Assembly (NCBI RefSeq): GCF_021474425.1
Contig: NZ_JAKEIP010000061.1
Coordinates: 1-37,449 of the forward strand
DNA length: 37,449 nucleotides
From: Streptomyces muensis
Lineage (GTDB): Bacteria > Actinomycetota > Actinomycetes > Streptomycetales > Streptomycetaceae
Reading direction: 5' to 3'
Position 1 is the stretch's first letter. Each line of letters starts with the position of its first letter. The notes below the pieces were generated by a model that saw only the letters and a program-made list of their open reading frames with translations, did not search any database and was not told the origin of the DNA. Below are positions 7,565-16,021 of this stretch, in pieces. Both the position numbers and the translations under genes were made by a program.

Positions 7565-8829
7565 GTAACACCCTGTCCGCCGGCCGCGCAGACGGAGATC
7601 AGCCCGCGCCCGGAACCGCCCTTGTCCGCCAGCGACTTCGCCAGCGTCGCCACGATCCGCGCGCCGGTCGCAGCGAAGGGGTGGCCGGTGGCCAGGGAGG
7701 ATCCGTTCACGTTCAGACGGGCGCGGTCCACGGGGCCGAGTCCCCGCTTCTCCCACGCCGCCAGCGTGGCCAGCACCTGGGAGGCGAAGGCCTCGTGGAT
7801 CTCGACGAAGTCGAAGTCGGCGAGGCCAAGTTCGGCGCGCTCCAGCATGCGCGGCACCGCGTACGCCGGCGCCATCAGCAGCCCGTCCTCGCCGCCCGCG
7901 ACATCGCCCCGCACGAAGTCCACGGCGGCCGTCTCGTACGCGCTGAGGTACGCCAGCGGCTCCAGCCCGCGCCGCTCGGCCCACTCCTCGCTCGCCAGCA
8001 GCACCACCGCCGCCCCGTCCGTCAACGGCGTCGAGTTGCCTGCCGTCATGGTGGGCTCGGGCCGGTCCAGCCCGAACACCGGCTTCAGCGCGGCCAGTTT
8101 CTCCGGCGTCGAACCGGGGCGCAGGTTCTGATCGCGCGCCAGCCCCCGGAAGGGCACGACCAGGTCCTCGAAGAACCCGCGTTCGTACGCCGCCGCCAGC
8201 CGCTGATGACTGGCCGCCGCGAGCTCGTCCTGCGCCGCGCGTGAGATGCCCCAGGCGCGGGCGGTGACGGCGGCGTGCTCGCCCATCGAGAGCTTGGTGC
8301 GGGGCTCGGCGTTGCGCGGGATGTCGGGGACGAGGTGGGCCGGCCGTACGCGCGCGAGCGCCTTGACGCGACCGCCCAGCGACTTGGCCCGCCGCGCCTC
8401 CAGCAGGATGCGGCGCAGCTCGTCGTTGACGCCGAGGGGCGCGTCGCTCGTCGTGTCCGCGCCGCCCGCGACCGCCGACTCGGTCTGGCCGAGCGCGATC
8501 TTGTTGGCGGCGGCGATGACGGCCTGGAGGCCGGTACCGCAGGCCTGCTGGATGTCGTACGCCGGCGTGCGCGCGTCCAGCTTCGAGCCGAGGACCGTCT
8601 CGCGGGCGAGGTTGAAGTCACGGCTGTGCTTGAGGACGGCTCCGGCGACGAACTCGCCGACCGCGCCCGGATCGCCGAGCGCGTACCGCTCGACCAGGCC
8701 GTCGAGCACGGCCGTGAGCATGTCCTGGTTGGACGCGGTGGCGTACGGGCCGTCGGAGCGGGCGAACGGGACGCGGGTGCCGCCGATGATCGCTACGCGC
8801 CGTACCGCCGGTGGTTTCACGGGGCTCAT
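7543..8829 (-). CDS. fadA2: acetyl-CoA C-acyltransferase (thiolase), FadA2/FadI type
   Basis: A 428-residue thiolase catalysing CoA-dependent cleavage of 3-ketoacyl-CoA or the reverse condensation. The nucleophile is Cys97 in IQQACGTGLQA. The other catalytic segments are EIHEAFA, NGSSLATGHPFAATG (His) and the C-terminal VCAAGGQG (Cys). The length exceeds that of a minimal thiolase and suits the FadI/FadA2 group. ATG 8829 is preferred to a GTG six bases upstream because GAGGAG lies nine bases before it. It is divergent from the FabG4-type and MaoC-type genes; the same grouping (fadA2, fabG4, htdX) is known in mycobacteria (Rv0243, Rv0242c, Rv0241c), which supports the assignments. Confidence 0.88.
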   Translation of the reverse strand: MSPVKPPAVRRVAIIGGTRVPFARSDGPYATASNQDMLTAVLDGLVERYALGDPGAVGEFVAGAVLKHSRDFNLARETVLGSKLDARTPAYDIQQACGTGLQAVIAAANKIALGQTESAVAGGADTTSDAPLGVNDELRRILLEARRAKSLGGRVKALARVRPAHLVPDIPRNAEPRTKLSMGEHAAVTARAWGISRAAQDELAAASHQRLAAAYERGFFEDLVVPFRGLARDQNLRPGSTPEKLAALKPVFGLDRPEPTMTAGNSTPLTDGAAVVLLASEEWAERRGLEPLAYLSAYETAAVDFVRGDVAGGEDGLLMAPAYAVPRMLERAELGLADFDFVEIHEAFASQVLATLAAWEKRGLGPVDRARLNVNGSSLATGHPFAATGARIVATLAKSLADKGGSGRGLISVCAAGGQGVTAVLERD

Positions 8830-8914
8830 CTCCACCCACTCCTCACGTCACCATGGGCTTACCTCGGGTAACCTTACTCCGGAGTCAGCACCGGAGCAGC
8901 ACTGGGAGTGGTAC
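8830..8914. promoter_or_regulatory. shared promoter region of fadA2 and fabG4 with two palindromes
   Basis: This 85-base region separates two divergent starts. It holds TTACC-TCG-GGTAA (8859-8871), perfect 5-bp arms, and ACTCCGGAGT (8876-8885), a perfect 10-bp palindrome with a partly matching flank. Both contain a TTAC-type half-site. They lie side by side in the middle of the region, where one repressor could control both directions. The TetR protein encoded just downstream of the plus-strand pair is the natural candidate; binding is inferred. Confidence 0.5.
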
Positions 8915-10267
8915 ATGGCCGACCGCTATCTGACCTTCACCGGCACGACGCCCGGCCGCTTCCTGACCCGCCGTCTGGGGTTGCCGCAGCCGGCCGCGCT
9001 GAAACGCTGGTCACCTCAGCGGCCCACACTGGAGGGTGAGCGGCTGCTGCTCACGGCCGGCAAGTCGGAGCTGGAGCTGACGGAGGCGGGCCTCGATCTG
9101 ACGGCCACCTCCGAGAGGCCGGCCGCCGTGCTCCTGGACGCCACCGGGGTTCGGGACGTCGAGACGCTCGCCGAGGTGCACGCCGCCCTCCACCCCGTCG
9201 TGCGGTCCGTCGCCGAGAGCGGCCGGATCGTCGTCCTCGGCGCGCCCCTCGACGCCGCCGACCACCACCAGGCGGCCGTCCAGCAGGCCCTGGAGGGCTT
9301 CACGCGCTCGCTCGGCAAGGAGATCGGGCGGGGCAGGACCGTGAACCTGGTCCGGCTGACGGACGCCCGCGCGGCCGGGTCGACCCTGCGCTTTCTCCTC
9401 TCCCCCAAGTCGGCGTATGTCAGCGGTCAGGTGATCGAGGTCGGGGCCTACGGCGTCCAGGACCAGGGTGTTCACGGCGAGGGCGTTCACGAAGAGGGTG
9501 CTTACGGCGAAGGCGGGGCGCCCGCCGGCCTCGACCGCCCCCTCACCGGCCGCACCGCCCTGGTCACCGGCGCCGCGCGCGGCATCGGTGAGGCGGTCGC
9601 CGAGACGCTGGCCAGGGATGGTGCCCGGGTCGTCGTGCTCGACGTGCCGCAGGCCGAACAGGACGCCCGGCGCGTGGCCGACCGACTCGGCGGCACCGCC
9701 CTCGCGCTCGACATCACCGCCCCCGACGCCGGCGAGCGCATCGCCGCCGCGCTCCCCGACGGGCTGGACGTCCTGGTCCACAACGCCGGGATCACCCGGG
9801 ACCGGCGCCTGGTCAACATGCCCGCCGAGCGGTGGAGTTCGGTCCTGGACGTCAACCTCGCGAGCGTGCTGCGCACCACGGATACCCTGCTGGAGAGCGG
9901 GACGCTGCGGCGGGGCGGGAGGATCGTGGCGACGGCGTCGATCGCTGGGCTGGCCGGGAACGCCGGGCAGACCAACTACGGCGCGAGCAAGGCCGGCGTC
10001 GTCGGTCTGGTCCGCTCCCTCGCGCCGCGCGCGCTCGTCGAGCACGGCGTGACCGTGAACGCGGTCGCACCCGGCTTCATCGAGACCGGGATGACCGCCG
10101 CGATCCCCTTGTTCATCCGTGAGGCGGGCCGCCGTATGAACTCCCTGGCGCAGGGCGGACTGCCCGTCGACGTCGCCGAGACGACGGCATGGCTGGCGCA
10201 CCCGGGGTCGGGTGCGGTCAACGGGCAGGTCGTCCGGGTGTGCGGCCAGAGCCTGCTGGGGGCGTGA
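8915..10267 (+). CDS. fabG4: two-domain 3-oxoacyl-(ACP/CoA) reductase, FabG4 type
   Basis: A 450-residue short-chain dehydrogenase of the high-molecular-weight FabG4 class. Residues 1-190 form an N-terminal Rossmann-like domain without catalytic residues (AAVLLDATGVRDVETLAEVH, RIVVLGAPLD). A linker follows whose VHGEG, VHEEG and AYGEG units come from a roughly 15-bp DNA repeat (about 9468-9516). From residue about 205 comes a full SDR domain: cofactor motif TGAARGIG (about 218-225), NAGITRD, and catalytic Tyr355 and Lys359 in NYGASKAG. It should reduce 3-oxoacyl thioesters with NAD(P)H. ATG 8915 has GGGAG six bases upstream; 223 residues of open frame before it run antisense to the thiolase gene. 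Its TGA overlaps the ATG of the next gene by one base, so the two are translationally coupled. Confidence 0.87.
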   Translation: MADRYLTFTGTTPGRFLTRRLGLPQPAALKRWSPQRPTLEGERLLLTAGKSELELTEAGLDLTATSERPAAVLLDATGVRDVETLAEVHAALHPVVRSVAESGRIVVLGAPLDAADHHQAAVQQALEGFTRSLGKEIGRGRTVNLVRLTDARAAGSTLRFLLSPKSAYVSGQVIEVGAYGVQDQGVHGEGVHEEGAYGEGGAPAGLDRPLTGRTALVTGAARGIGEAVAETLARDGARVVVLDVPQAEQDARRVADRLGGTALALDITAPDAGERIAAALPDGLDVLVHNAGITRDRRLVNMPAERWSSVLDVNLASVLRTTDTLLESGTLRRGGRIVATASIAGLAGNAGQTNYGASKAGVVGLVRSLAPRALVEHGVTVNAVAPGFIETGMTAAIPLFIREAGRRMNSLAQGGLPVDVAETTAWLAHPGSGAVNGQVVRVCGQSLLGA

Positions 10268-11142
10268 TGACGAACGCGACCGTCCTGACCGGTCCTCCTT
10301 CCCTGCCGGGTCTGCTCGCCCGGGGCGCTGTGCTCTCCCCCTTCAAACGACCCCGCCCCGACGCGGAGTTCCCCCGGACCCGGCTGGTCCTGCCCGGCCT
10401 GCGCGTCGACCTCGCCCGGCTCGCCGCCTACGAACGGGTCTGCGGCTTCGCGACCGGCGACGACGCACTGCCGATCACCTATCCGCATGTCCTCGGCTTC
10501 CCGCTGGCCATGCGGCTGATGAGCACCCGGGAGTTCCCACTGCCGCTGCTCGGCCTCGTCCACACCCACATCGGCATCACCCGGCACCAGCGGCTGACGG
10601 CGACGGGAACGTACGAACTGTCCGTGCACATCGACGCTCTGGTGCCGCACCGCAGGGGAACCGAGGCCGTCGTGGTCACCGAGGTGCGGGAAGGAGAGGC
10701 CGTCGTATGGGAGTCACGGAGCAGATATCTCGCCCGGCACCGCACGGACCACCACCGCGCCGAGCCGTCCGGGGCCGGGGCCGGAGCCGGGGAGACGCCG
10801 GAAGCTCCCAAACCGCTTCCCGCTGTCGCCGAGTGGCGCCTCGCCGGGGACGTCGGCCGCCGCTACGGCGCCGCCTCCGGCGACCGCAACCCCATCCATC
10901 TCCACCCCCTCACCGCCCGGCTGTTCGGCTTCCCGCGCGCCATCGCACACGGCATGTGGACGGTGGCCCGCTGCCTCGCCGCACACGGCACTCCGGAACG
11001 GGCCGTGGTGGAGGTGGAGTTCAGGGCACCCGTACTGCTGCCGGGGACGGTGACCTACGCGGCGGAGGGCGGGCGCTTCGAGCTGCGGGGCGCCAAGGAA
11101 CGCGTCCACGTGGCCGGGGAGGTCTACCCGCTCACCTCGTGA
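10267..11142 (+). CDS. htdX: MaoC-family (R)-3-hydroxyacyl dehydratase/hydratase, HtdX type
   Basis: A 291-residue double hot-dog protein. The N-terminal half (LPITYPHVLGFPLAMRLM, then VHTHIGI) is a degenerate hot-dog fold. The C-terminal half carries the hydratase motif YGAASGDRNPIHLHPLTAR, with the Asp206/His211 pair expected to polarise water, followed by FGFPRAIAHGMWT. It interconverts trans-2-enoyl and (R)-3-hydroxyacyl thioesters, the step next to that of the upstream reductase. The start codon overlaps the reductase stop (TGATG). The last 19 bases overlap tail to tail with the convergent TetR gene. A Gly/Ala-rich linker near residues 165-180 separates the two folds. Confidence 0.87.
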   Translation: MTNATVLTGPPSLPGLLARGAVLSPFKRPRPDAEFPRTRLVLPGLRVDLARLAAYERVCGFATGDDALPITYPHVLGFPLAMRLMSTREFPLPLLGLVHTHIGITRHQRLTATGTYELSVHIDALVPHRRGTEAVVVTEVREGEAVVWESRSRYLARHRTDHHRAEPSGAGAGAGETPEAPKPLPAVAEWRLAGDVGRRYGAASGDRNPIHLHPLTARLFGFPRAIAHGMWTVARCLAAHGTPERAVVEVEFRAPVLLPGTVTYAAEGGRFELRGAKERVHVAGEVYPLTS

Positions 11143-11801
11143 GCGGCGACGGGCTGTGCCCCGGCCGGAGGTGACCATGGCCGGCCGGCCATGAGGTTGC
11201 CCAGGCCCGACCAGGAGAAGTTCATGAGGGTCGCCGCCGCCTCCCGCGCCGTCACCCCGGGTGTGGCGTTGGCCCAGTCCGCGAGGGCCTCGGCGGCCCC
11301 GACCAGGGCCTCGGCGAGCCCCGCGACCTCGCTCTCGGGCAGATCGGGGTCGCGATGGGCCTCCCGCGCCGCCGCGAGGATCAGCTGCGTGACAAACGCG
11401 ACGATCTCCGCGCGCATCGCGGCGACCTCGGAGGCGAACGGCTCCCCATGGGTGCGGGCCTGCAGATGCAGGACGGCCCAGCCGTCCGGGTTCTGCGCGG
11501 TGTGGGTGAAGAACGCGCCGAGGCCTTCCCAGAGTTGGCTGTCGGCGGGCGCCTCGCGCCGGACCCCGGCACGGACGGCCTCGGTGAGCGCGGCGGCCTC
11601 GCGCCGGATGCAGGCCGTGAAGAGGTCTTCCTTCGAGTTCAGGTAGAGGTACACCAACGGCTTGGAGACGCCCGCGAGTTCGGCGATCTCGTCCATCGAC
11701 GCGGCCATGTACCCCCGTCGGCCGAAGGTCCGCACGGCGGCGTCCAGCATCTGCTGCTCACGGACGGCGCGCGGCATCCGCTTGGTCTTCACGGCACCCA
11801 T
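11124..11801 (-). CDS. TetR-family transcriptional regulator
   Basis: A 225-residue repressor. The helix-turn-helix lies at about residues 20-55 (ASMDEIAELAGVSKPLVYLY, then LNSKEDLF), followed by an all-helical ligand domain. ATG 11801 gives the usual short basic lead (MGAVKTKRMPRA); the open frame runs 16 codons further but without a good ribosome binding site. The 3' end overlaps the HtdX gene by 19 bases in convergent orientation, a compact arrangement. Because it closes the thiolase/reductase/hydratase group, it probably senses an acyl-CoA and represses the divergent promoter at 8830-8914; this is inferred from position. Confidence 0.85.
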   Translation of the reverse strand: MGAVKTKRMPRAVREQQMLDAAVRTFGRRGYMAASMDEIAELAGVSKPLVYLYLNSKEDLFTACIRREAAALTEAVRAGVRREAPADSQLWEGLGAFFTHTAQNPDGWAVLHLQARTHGEPFASEVAAMRAEIVAFVTQLILAAAREAHRDPDLPESEVAGLAEALVGAAEALADWANATPGVTAREAAATLMNFSWSGLGNLMAGRPWSPPAGAQPVAAHEVSG

Positions 11802-11870
11802 GCCGATTAGCGTACGGGCCGGGAGGGGCGATCCCACCCGGCCCGCCACACATCGCCGCCGATCGAACGG

Positions 11871-13214
11871 CTACTCCTCGCCTCTCGCCTCGTCCGCGAA
11901 CCGCGCCACCTGATCGATCAACGGCCGTGCGTCACCCGCCGGCAGCGCCGTCAGCCGGGGCAGCAGCTGTGCGGTGAGCAGGGTGGACAGGGCCGAGGTG
12001 TCCGCTCCGGAGCCGTCGGTCCGTACAACCACCGGCTGCGGGGCCTTCCCGGCGAGCTTCGCGCCCACTTCCAGCCGGCGCCGGGCCAGTTCGTACTGAA
12101 GGACCGCGCGGTTGTCGCGGTAGGCCTTGGCGAGGGCGCGCTGGGCGCGGGCCTCGTTCTCGGCGGCGATCAGACCGCTGCGGCCGCGCGTCTCGATCTC
12201 GAACCGCACCCGCTGGGCGTTGGTCTCCTGCTGCTCCAGAAGCTGGGCGACCTGCTCGCGGGCCCGGTTCAGCGCGGCCTTGACCTCGACGATCCGGGCG
12301 TCCCGCACCTTCTTGGCCCGCTCGATGTCCATGCCCAGCTGGTCGATGCGGCGCTTGCGGATCAGGCCCCACTCCTGGTCGTACGCCGTGCGCTCCTTGG
12401 CGACCCGCTCCCGGGTGGCCAGGTGCTGCTGGTACTGCGTCGGCAGCTGCACGTCCGGGATGTTGGAGCCGGTGATGCGCACGCCGTAGCCGGACAGCTG
12501 GCGGTTGAGCAGCTCCTGCATGTCGGCCACGTCCGAGCCGCGCAGGTCGTAGGCGCGCTCGGTGCGCATCTTGCGGGCGCGCTGACGGATCGCGTCCTGC
12601 ACGGCGCTGGAGAGCACCAGGTCGAAGTTGCCCGCGCCGATCGTGCGGACGAACAGCACGGCGTCGGTGATACGGAACTTCAGGAAGAACTCGATGGAGC
12701 GCAGCGGGACGTTCTCCTGCGTCGGACAGGCCATCACCGGGGCGGAGTAGGGGATCTCGGTGGCCGTGTCGACCACGAAGTCCACCCGGGACCACGGGTG
12801 CCACAGGTAGTGGCGGCCGGCGTCCAGGGTGCGGACGACGGCGCCGTAGCGGGTCAGCACGCCGTTGGTGCCCTGCTCGATCTCGACGATCGAGGAACGC
12901 CACCACCACAGCACGCCGATCAGCAGCAGCACCACGCCGCCGACGTAGGACAGGGTGGCGAGGGTGCCGTAGGCGAGATCCCCGGCGACCGACTCGGAAT
13001 CCGCCGCGCCCAGCGTCAGCATCACGCCCATGAACAGGGCGTAGACGCCGATCCACAGCGGCAGCATCCACCACAGGCGGCGCCGGTGGCGGGGGATGAT
13101 CACCGGGATCAGGGTGTCGGCCTCGCCGCCGCGCAGCAGCCGCGCGATGTCGCTCCAGGGGGCGACCTTCTCGGAGATGACCGACCGGCGGTGGGAGGAA
13201 CGGGCGGTGCTCAC
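11871..13214 (-). CDS. SPFH/band-7 domain membrane protein (second of a pair)
   Basis: A 447-residue membrane protein. A basic N-terminal tail precedes two membrane segments (about 48-69 and 88-105), then an SPFH/band-7 domain from about residue 107 (SIVEIEQGTNGVLTRYGAVV, then RHYLWHPW, FFLKFRITDAVLFV). A long charged helical region follows (about 260-390, rich in Arg, Glu, Gln and Ala), a probable coiled coil. SPFH proteins oligomerise into membrane cages or microdomain scaffolds (flotillin, stomatin, HflK/HflC). The GTG start overlaps the stop of the upstream SPFH gene by four bases (GTGA), so the two are made together and probably form a hetero-oligomer. No protease or NfeD partner is adjacent. 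Confidence 0.8.
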   Translation of the reverse strand: MSTARSSHRRSVISEKVAPWSDIARLLRGGEADTLIPVIIPRHRRRLWWMLPLWIGVYALFMGVMLTLGAADSESVAGDLAYGTLATLSYVGGVVLLLIGVLWWWRSSIVEIEQGTNGVLTRYGAVVRTLDAGRHYLWHPWSRVDFVVDTATEIPYSAPVMACPTQENVPLRSIEFFLKFRITDAVLFVRTIGAGNFDLVLSSAVQDAIRQRARKMRTERAYDLRGSDVADMQELLNRQLSGYGVRITGSNIPDVQLPTQYQQHLATRERVAKERTAYDQEWGLIRKRRIDQLGMDIERAKKVRDARIVEVKAALNRAREQVAQLLEQQETNAQRVRFEIETRGRSGLIAAENEARAQRALAKAYRDNRAVLQYELARRRLEVGAKLAGKAPQPVVVRTDGSGADTSALSTLLTAQLLPRLTALPAGDARPLIDQVARFADEARGEE

Positions 13215-14878
13215 TGGGCGGCCTCCTCGGAGACGTCGGAGCTGTCGGAGCCGGCGGTCGTCGCGGGCTGGTCGGGCTGGTCGGCCTGCTCAGGGTGGCC
13301 GGGCTGACCGGGAACCTGCGGCACCGTCGGCCGGTCGGCGGCCAGCAGCGCGCCGATCTCCGCCTCACGCGCGGCGATCCGCTCGGACACCTCCGCCAGA
13401 CGCGCCCGTACGGCGGCCATGTCCTCGTCGGTGAACAGTTCCGTACCCCGCTCGCCGACCAGTTCACGGGCCAGTTCCAGGAAGTCGATCCCCGCGTCCG
13501 CCGTGCCGCCGATGCGGACCAGGCGCGGCAGATGGTCGGCGACCTGCTCCAGCGTGTCCAGCACCTGCTGCTGGTAGCGGTACTCCAGGATCTCCGGGGC
13601 CTCGGCCGCGGTCACCGCGCGGATGTCGAGGGCCTGCGCCTCCAGCAGGGCCGCGTTGGCCTTGGCCTCCGACTCGGCCTGGACGTACCGCTGCCGGGCG
13701 AGGGCCTCGGCGCGGTTGGTCTCGCGCTCCACGGCCGTGTCCATCTGCGCCTGGTACTGGGCGATGTCCGCCTGGATCGCGGACAAGGTCTCCTGGCTGG
13801 AGGCGAGTTCCCGGGTGAGGTCGCCCTCGTCCTGCTCCTTGCGGAGCTGAAGCGCGTACTCGTGGGTGTACGCCTCCTTGGCCACCCGCACCATCTCGGG
13901 CGCCGCCAGGTCCATGCGGTAGCGCTGGTCGGAGGGCTCGGCGTGGGTGATGTTGGCGTTGGTCAGCTCGACGGCCGGACGGAACTGCTGGTTGAGCAGG
14001 TCCAGCAGACGGCCGGTGTCCTCGCCGACCATGTCGTAGATACCGGCGGCTTCCTGCTCGTAGACGAGGGTGCGGATCGTCTCGCTCACCGCGTTGCTCA
14101 GCTTCTCCTCGAAGCCGCGGACCGCGCCCAGGGTGTACACGAACTCGGTCGGGTCGCTGATCCGGAACTGGATGAACAGGTCGATGGACGCCTTCACGCC
14201 GCCCTTGGTCGGTGCCTCGCGCACCGGCGCGTTGAACGGGTACTCGATCGTGGTGTTGACGATGTACGACACCCGCTTCCACGGGCTCAGCAGCACGATC
14301 CGGCCGGGGCCGACGACCTTCTCCAGCTTGCCGAACCGGGTGATCAGCGCCTGGCAGCCGTCCGGCACCATGACCATGCCCTGCCGCCACCACACGAAGG
14401 CGACGGCGAGCAGCGCGATGAGCCAGGAGTGCACGCCGAACAGCGGGTTGGTCAGCACGTCGGCGCCGGAGGCCCCCACGACGGCCGCGCCCACCAGGCT
14501 CAGCACGAGCAGCATCAGCACCGGCAGCATGGAGACGATCGAGCGGCCCTTGGGGATCACCATCGGACAGATGGCGTGCACCACCTCGCCGCCCTCGCGC
14601 ACCTGCTCGCTGCGGCCGAGCGCCTCCCCGGCCTCGTCCAGCGGCACCGTCTTCTGCCGCATGACGGTGGCGGTGGATCCGCCCTGCTCCCGGGCGGCCA
14701 GGAAGTCGGCCGGGTCGATGGCCCAGCCCTGCGCGTCGTACTCCTCGCCGCCTTCGCGCGATCCCCGTCCGCCGACCTGCCGCTGCAGTTCCTCCTGCGC
14801 GGCCTTCCGCGGATCGGTGCCGGAGGCGACGGCCTCGGCGACGCGTCGTGCGCCCTGTTTGGCGCGCGCTCGTGCCAC
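13211..14878 (-). CDS. SPFH/band-7 domain membrane protein (first of a pair)
   Basis: A 555-residue protein. The N-terminal about 110 residues are soluble and charged (Arg/Lys/Glu-rich start, then YDAQGWAIDPADFLAAREQ). Two membrane segments follow (about 116-136 and 151-164), then an SPFH/band-7 domain from about 167 (VMVPDGCQALITRFGKLEKV, then GRIVLLSPWKRVSYIVNTTI). Residues about 330-420 are a long helical stretch rich in Glu, Gln and Ala (SSQETLSAIQADIAQYQAQM), a predicted coiled coil. The C-terminus is a Pro/Gln/Asp-rich tail. The GTG start at 14878 is preceded by a purine-rich AGGGGGAA. It is co-translated with the second SPFH gene. Function is unknown; membrane organisation is the best inference from the family. 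Confidence 0.8.
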   Translation of the reverse strand: MARARAKQGARRVAEAVASGTDPRKAAQEELQRQVGGRGSREGGEEYDAQGWAIDPADFLAAREQGGSTATVMRQKTVPLDEAGEALGRSEQVREGGEVVHAICPMVIPKGRSIVSMLPVLMLLVLSLVGAAVVGASGADVLTNPLFGVHSWLIALLAVAFVWWRQGMVMVPDGCQALITRFGKLEKVVGPGRIVLLSPWKRVSYIVNTTIEYPFNAPVREAPTKGGVKASIDLFIQFRISDPTEFVYTLGAVRGFEEKLSNAVSETIRTLVYEQEAAGIYDMVGEDTGRLLDLLNQQFRPAVELTNANITHAEPSDQRYRMDLAAPEMVRVAKEAYTHEYALQLRKEQDEGDLTRELASSQETLSAIQADIAQYQAQMDTAVERETNRAEALARQRYVQAESEAKANAALLEAQALDIRAVTAAEAPEILEYRYQQQVLDTLEQVADHLPRLVRIGGTADAGIDFLELARELVGERGTELFTDEDMAAVRARLAEVSERIAAREAEIGALLAADRPTVPQVPGQPGHPEQADQPDQPATTAGSDSSDVSEEAAQ

Positions 14879-15005
14879 GGTTCCCCCTTGTGTTGCGATG
14901 CCCGTCGGTTGCGGGTCCTACTGGTGATACACCGGTCGGCCCGATGTGGTTCCAGTCATCCCACATCATGATCCGGACAAAGATAAGGGGGGCGTCCCGC
15001 ACAGT

Positions 15006-15017
15006 TACCGATCGGTA
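15006..15017. promoter_or_regulatory. TACCGATCGGTA perfect palindrome
   Basis: A 12-bp perfect palindrome in the 200-base gap upstream of the SPFH pair, 128 bases before the first start codon. It is of the size bound by a dimeric repressor. No regulator gene is next to it. Confidence 0.35.
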
Positions 15018-15040
15018 TCACTGCCGGGACCCGGAAGAGA

Positions 15041-15068
15041 GTCCGATCAGGGACGTCCGATCAGGGAC
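15041..15068. repeat. perfect 14-bp tandem duplication GTCCGATCAGGGAC
   Basis: Two exact head-to-tail copies (15041-15054 and 15055-15068). Each copy begins GTCC and ends GGAC, so each is itself a short dyad. It lies ten bases beyond the stop of the DUF4229 gene and upstream of the SPFH operon, so it could act as a terminator or as a double protein-binding site. Confidence 0.5.
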
Positions 15069-15078
15069 GGGGGAAGGA

Positions 15079-15384
15079 CTAGGAGGAAGCCTGGCCCTGC
15101 GCCCGGGCCGCCTCGTCGGCCACGTCGTCCTCCTGGCTGCGGTTGGCCTCCAGGTTGGCCTTCACACGGTCGACCTTCTGCACGATCTGGACGGACGCGC
15201 GGTCCCGTTCCTTGCGCAGGACGACGAAGCTGATCGGGGCCGAGATCAGCAGGGCGAGCAGGATGATCCACATGCCGTTGGAGTCGCCGAGGCCGCGCGG
15301 GGCGACGCCGGAGTAGACGAGGCCCCAGACGACCACGAGGCAGCCCGCGAAGATCCCGAGGCGCATCAGTGTGTAGCGGAGCAT
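15079..15384 (-). CDS. DUF4229 small membrane protein
   Basis: A 101-residue protein with the DUF4229 layout: LRYTLMRLGIF at the start, two membrane helices (about 10-26 and 38-56), then a basic/acidic cytoplasmic tail (RKERDRASVQIVQKVDRVKA) that is probably helical. The function of the family is unknown. ATG 15384 is preferred because the family begins at this LRYT segment; the frame also has a TTG 24 bases upstream. GGAAGAG lies upstream at a rather long spacing. It reads toward the SPFH genes on the same strand but is separated from them by 200 bases containing repeats, so it is probably not in the same operon. Confidence 0.75.
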   Translation of the reverse strand: MLRYTLMRLGIFAGCLVVVWGLVYSGVAPRGLGDSNGMWIILLALLISAPISFVVLRKERDRASVQIVQKVDRVKANLEANRSQEDDVADEAARAQGQASS

Positions 15385-15480
15385 CTCAATCCACTCTTCC
15401 GATTCCAAAAAGGGCCACTGCCCAGTGAAGCACGCGCGACCCCCGATCTTGCAGGGGGGTCGGCGGGCGGGCAGGAAGCG

Positions 15481-16005
15481 TCAGACGAGGGGCAGCAGCA
15501 TGATCACGTCGTCCCGGTCGTCGCCCGGCTCGACCCTGATGGCACCCGGGATCCGGCCGACCTCCTTGTAGCCGCAGGAGCCGTAGAACCGCTCCAGGCC
15601 CAGGCCGCCCCGGCAGGTGAGCCTTATCGCCTCGATGCCGTCGAAGGTGCGGGCGGCCCGCTCGGCGGCCGTCAGCAGGTCGCGGCCGTAGCCCTTGCCC
15701 TGGTGCCTGGGGTGCACCATCACCGTGTACAGCCAGGTCCAGTGGGTCATCAGCCGGTGGGTGTTGAAGGTGAAGAAGGCCGTCGCGGCGACCTCGCCCG
15801 CCTCGTCGTGCCCGACCAGCAGCCGGGTGCGCCCGTCGGCCATCGCCGTGAGGTGCTGCAGCAGCGTCGGCCGGATCGCCTCCCGTGTCACGGGCGGTAC
15901 GAAGCCGACGGCTCCGCCCGCGTTGGAGACGTCGGTCCACAGGTCGAGGACGCCGTCGCGCAGGGCGGGAGTGACGGCCGGGTCGAGTGTGAAAGTAAGG
16001 GACAC
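15481..16005 (-). CDS. GNAT-family N-acetyltransferase
   Basis: A 174-residue single-domain GNAT enzyme using acetyl-CoA. The CoA pyrophosphate-binding motif A is clear (VMVHPRHQGKGYGRDLLTAA). It is preceded by strand 4 (WTWLYTVMV) and followed by the motif B region (LERFYGSCGYKEVGRIPGAI). The acceptor substrate is not predictable. The start is GTG 16005 with no good ribosome binding site. The gene begins 16 bases after the stop of the UdgX gene on the same strand, so they are likely co-transcribed. ATGGT-A-ACCAT (16012-16022), just before the start, is a perfect short dyad. Confidence 0.8.
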   Translation of the reverse strand: MSLTFTLDPAVTPALRDGVLDLWTDVSNAGGAVGFVPPVTREAIRPTLLQHLTAMADGRTRLLVGHDEAGEVAATAFFTFNTHRLMTHWTWLYTVMVHPRHQGKGYGRDLLTAAERAARTFDGIEAIRLTCRGGLGLERFYGSCGYKEVGRIPGAIRVEPGDDRDDVIMLLPLV

Positions 16006-16021
16006 CGCGCCATGGTAACCA

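Noticed and set aside
13295..14971. Long plus-strand frame opposite the first SPFH gene
   Set aside because: Low-complexity Val/Gly/Arg/Asp product, fully antisense to a clear SPFH protein.
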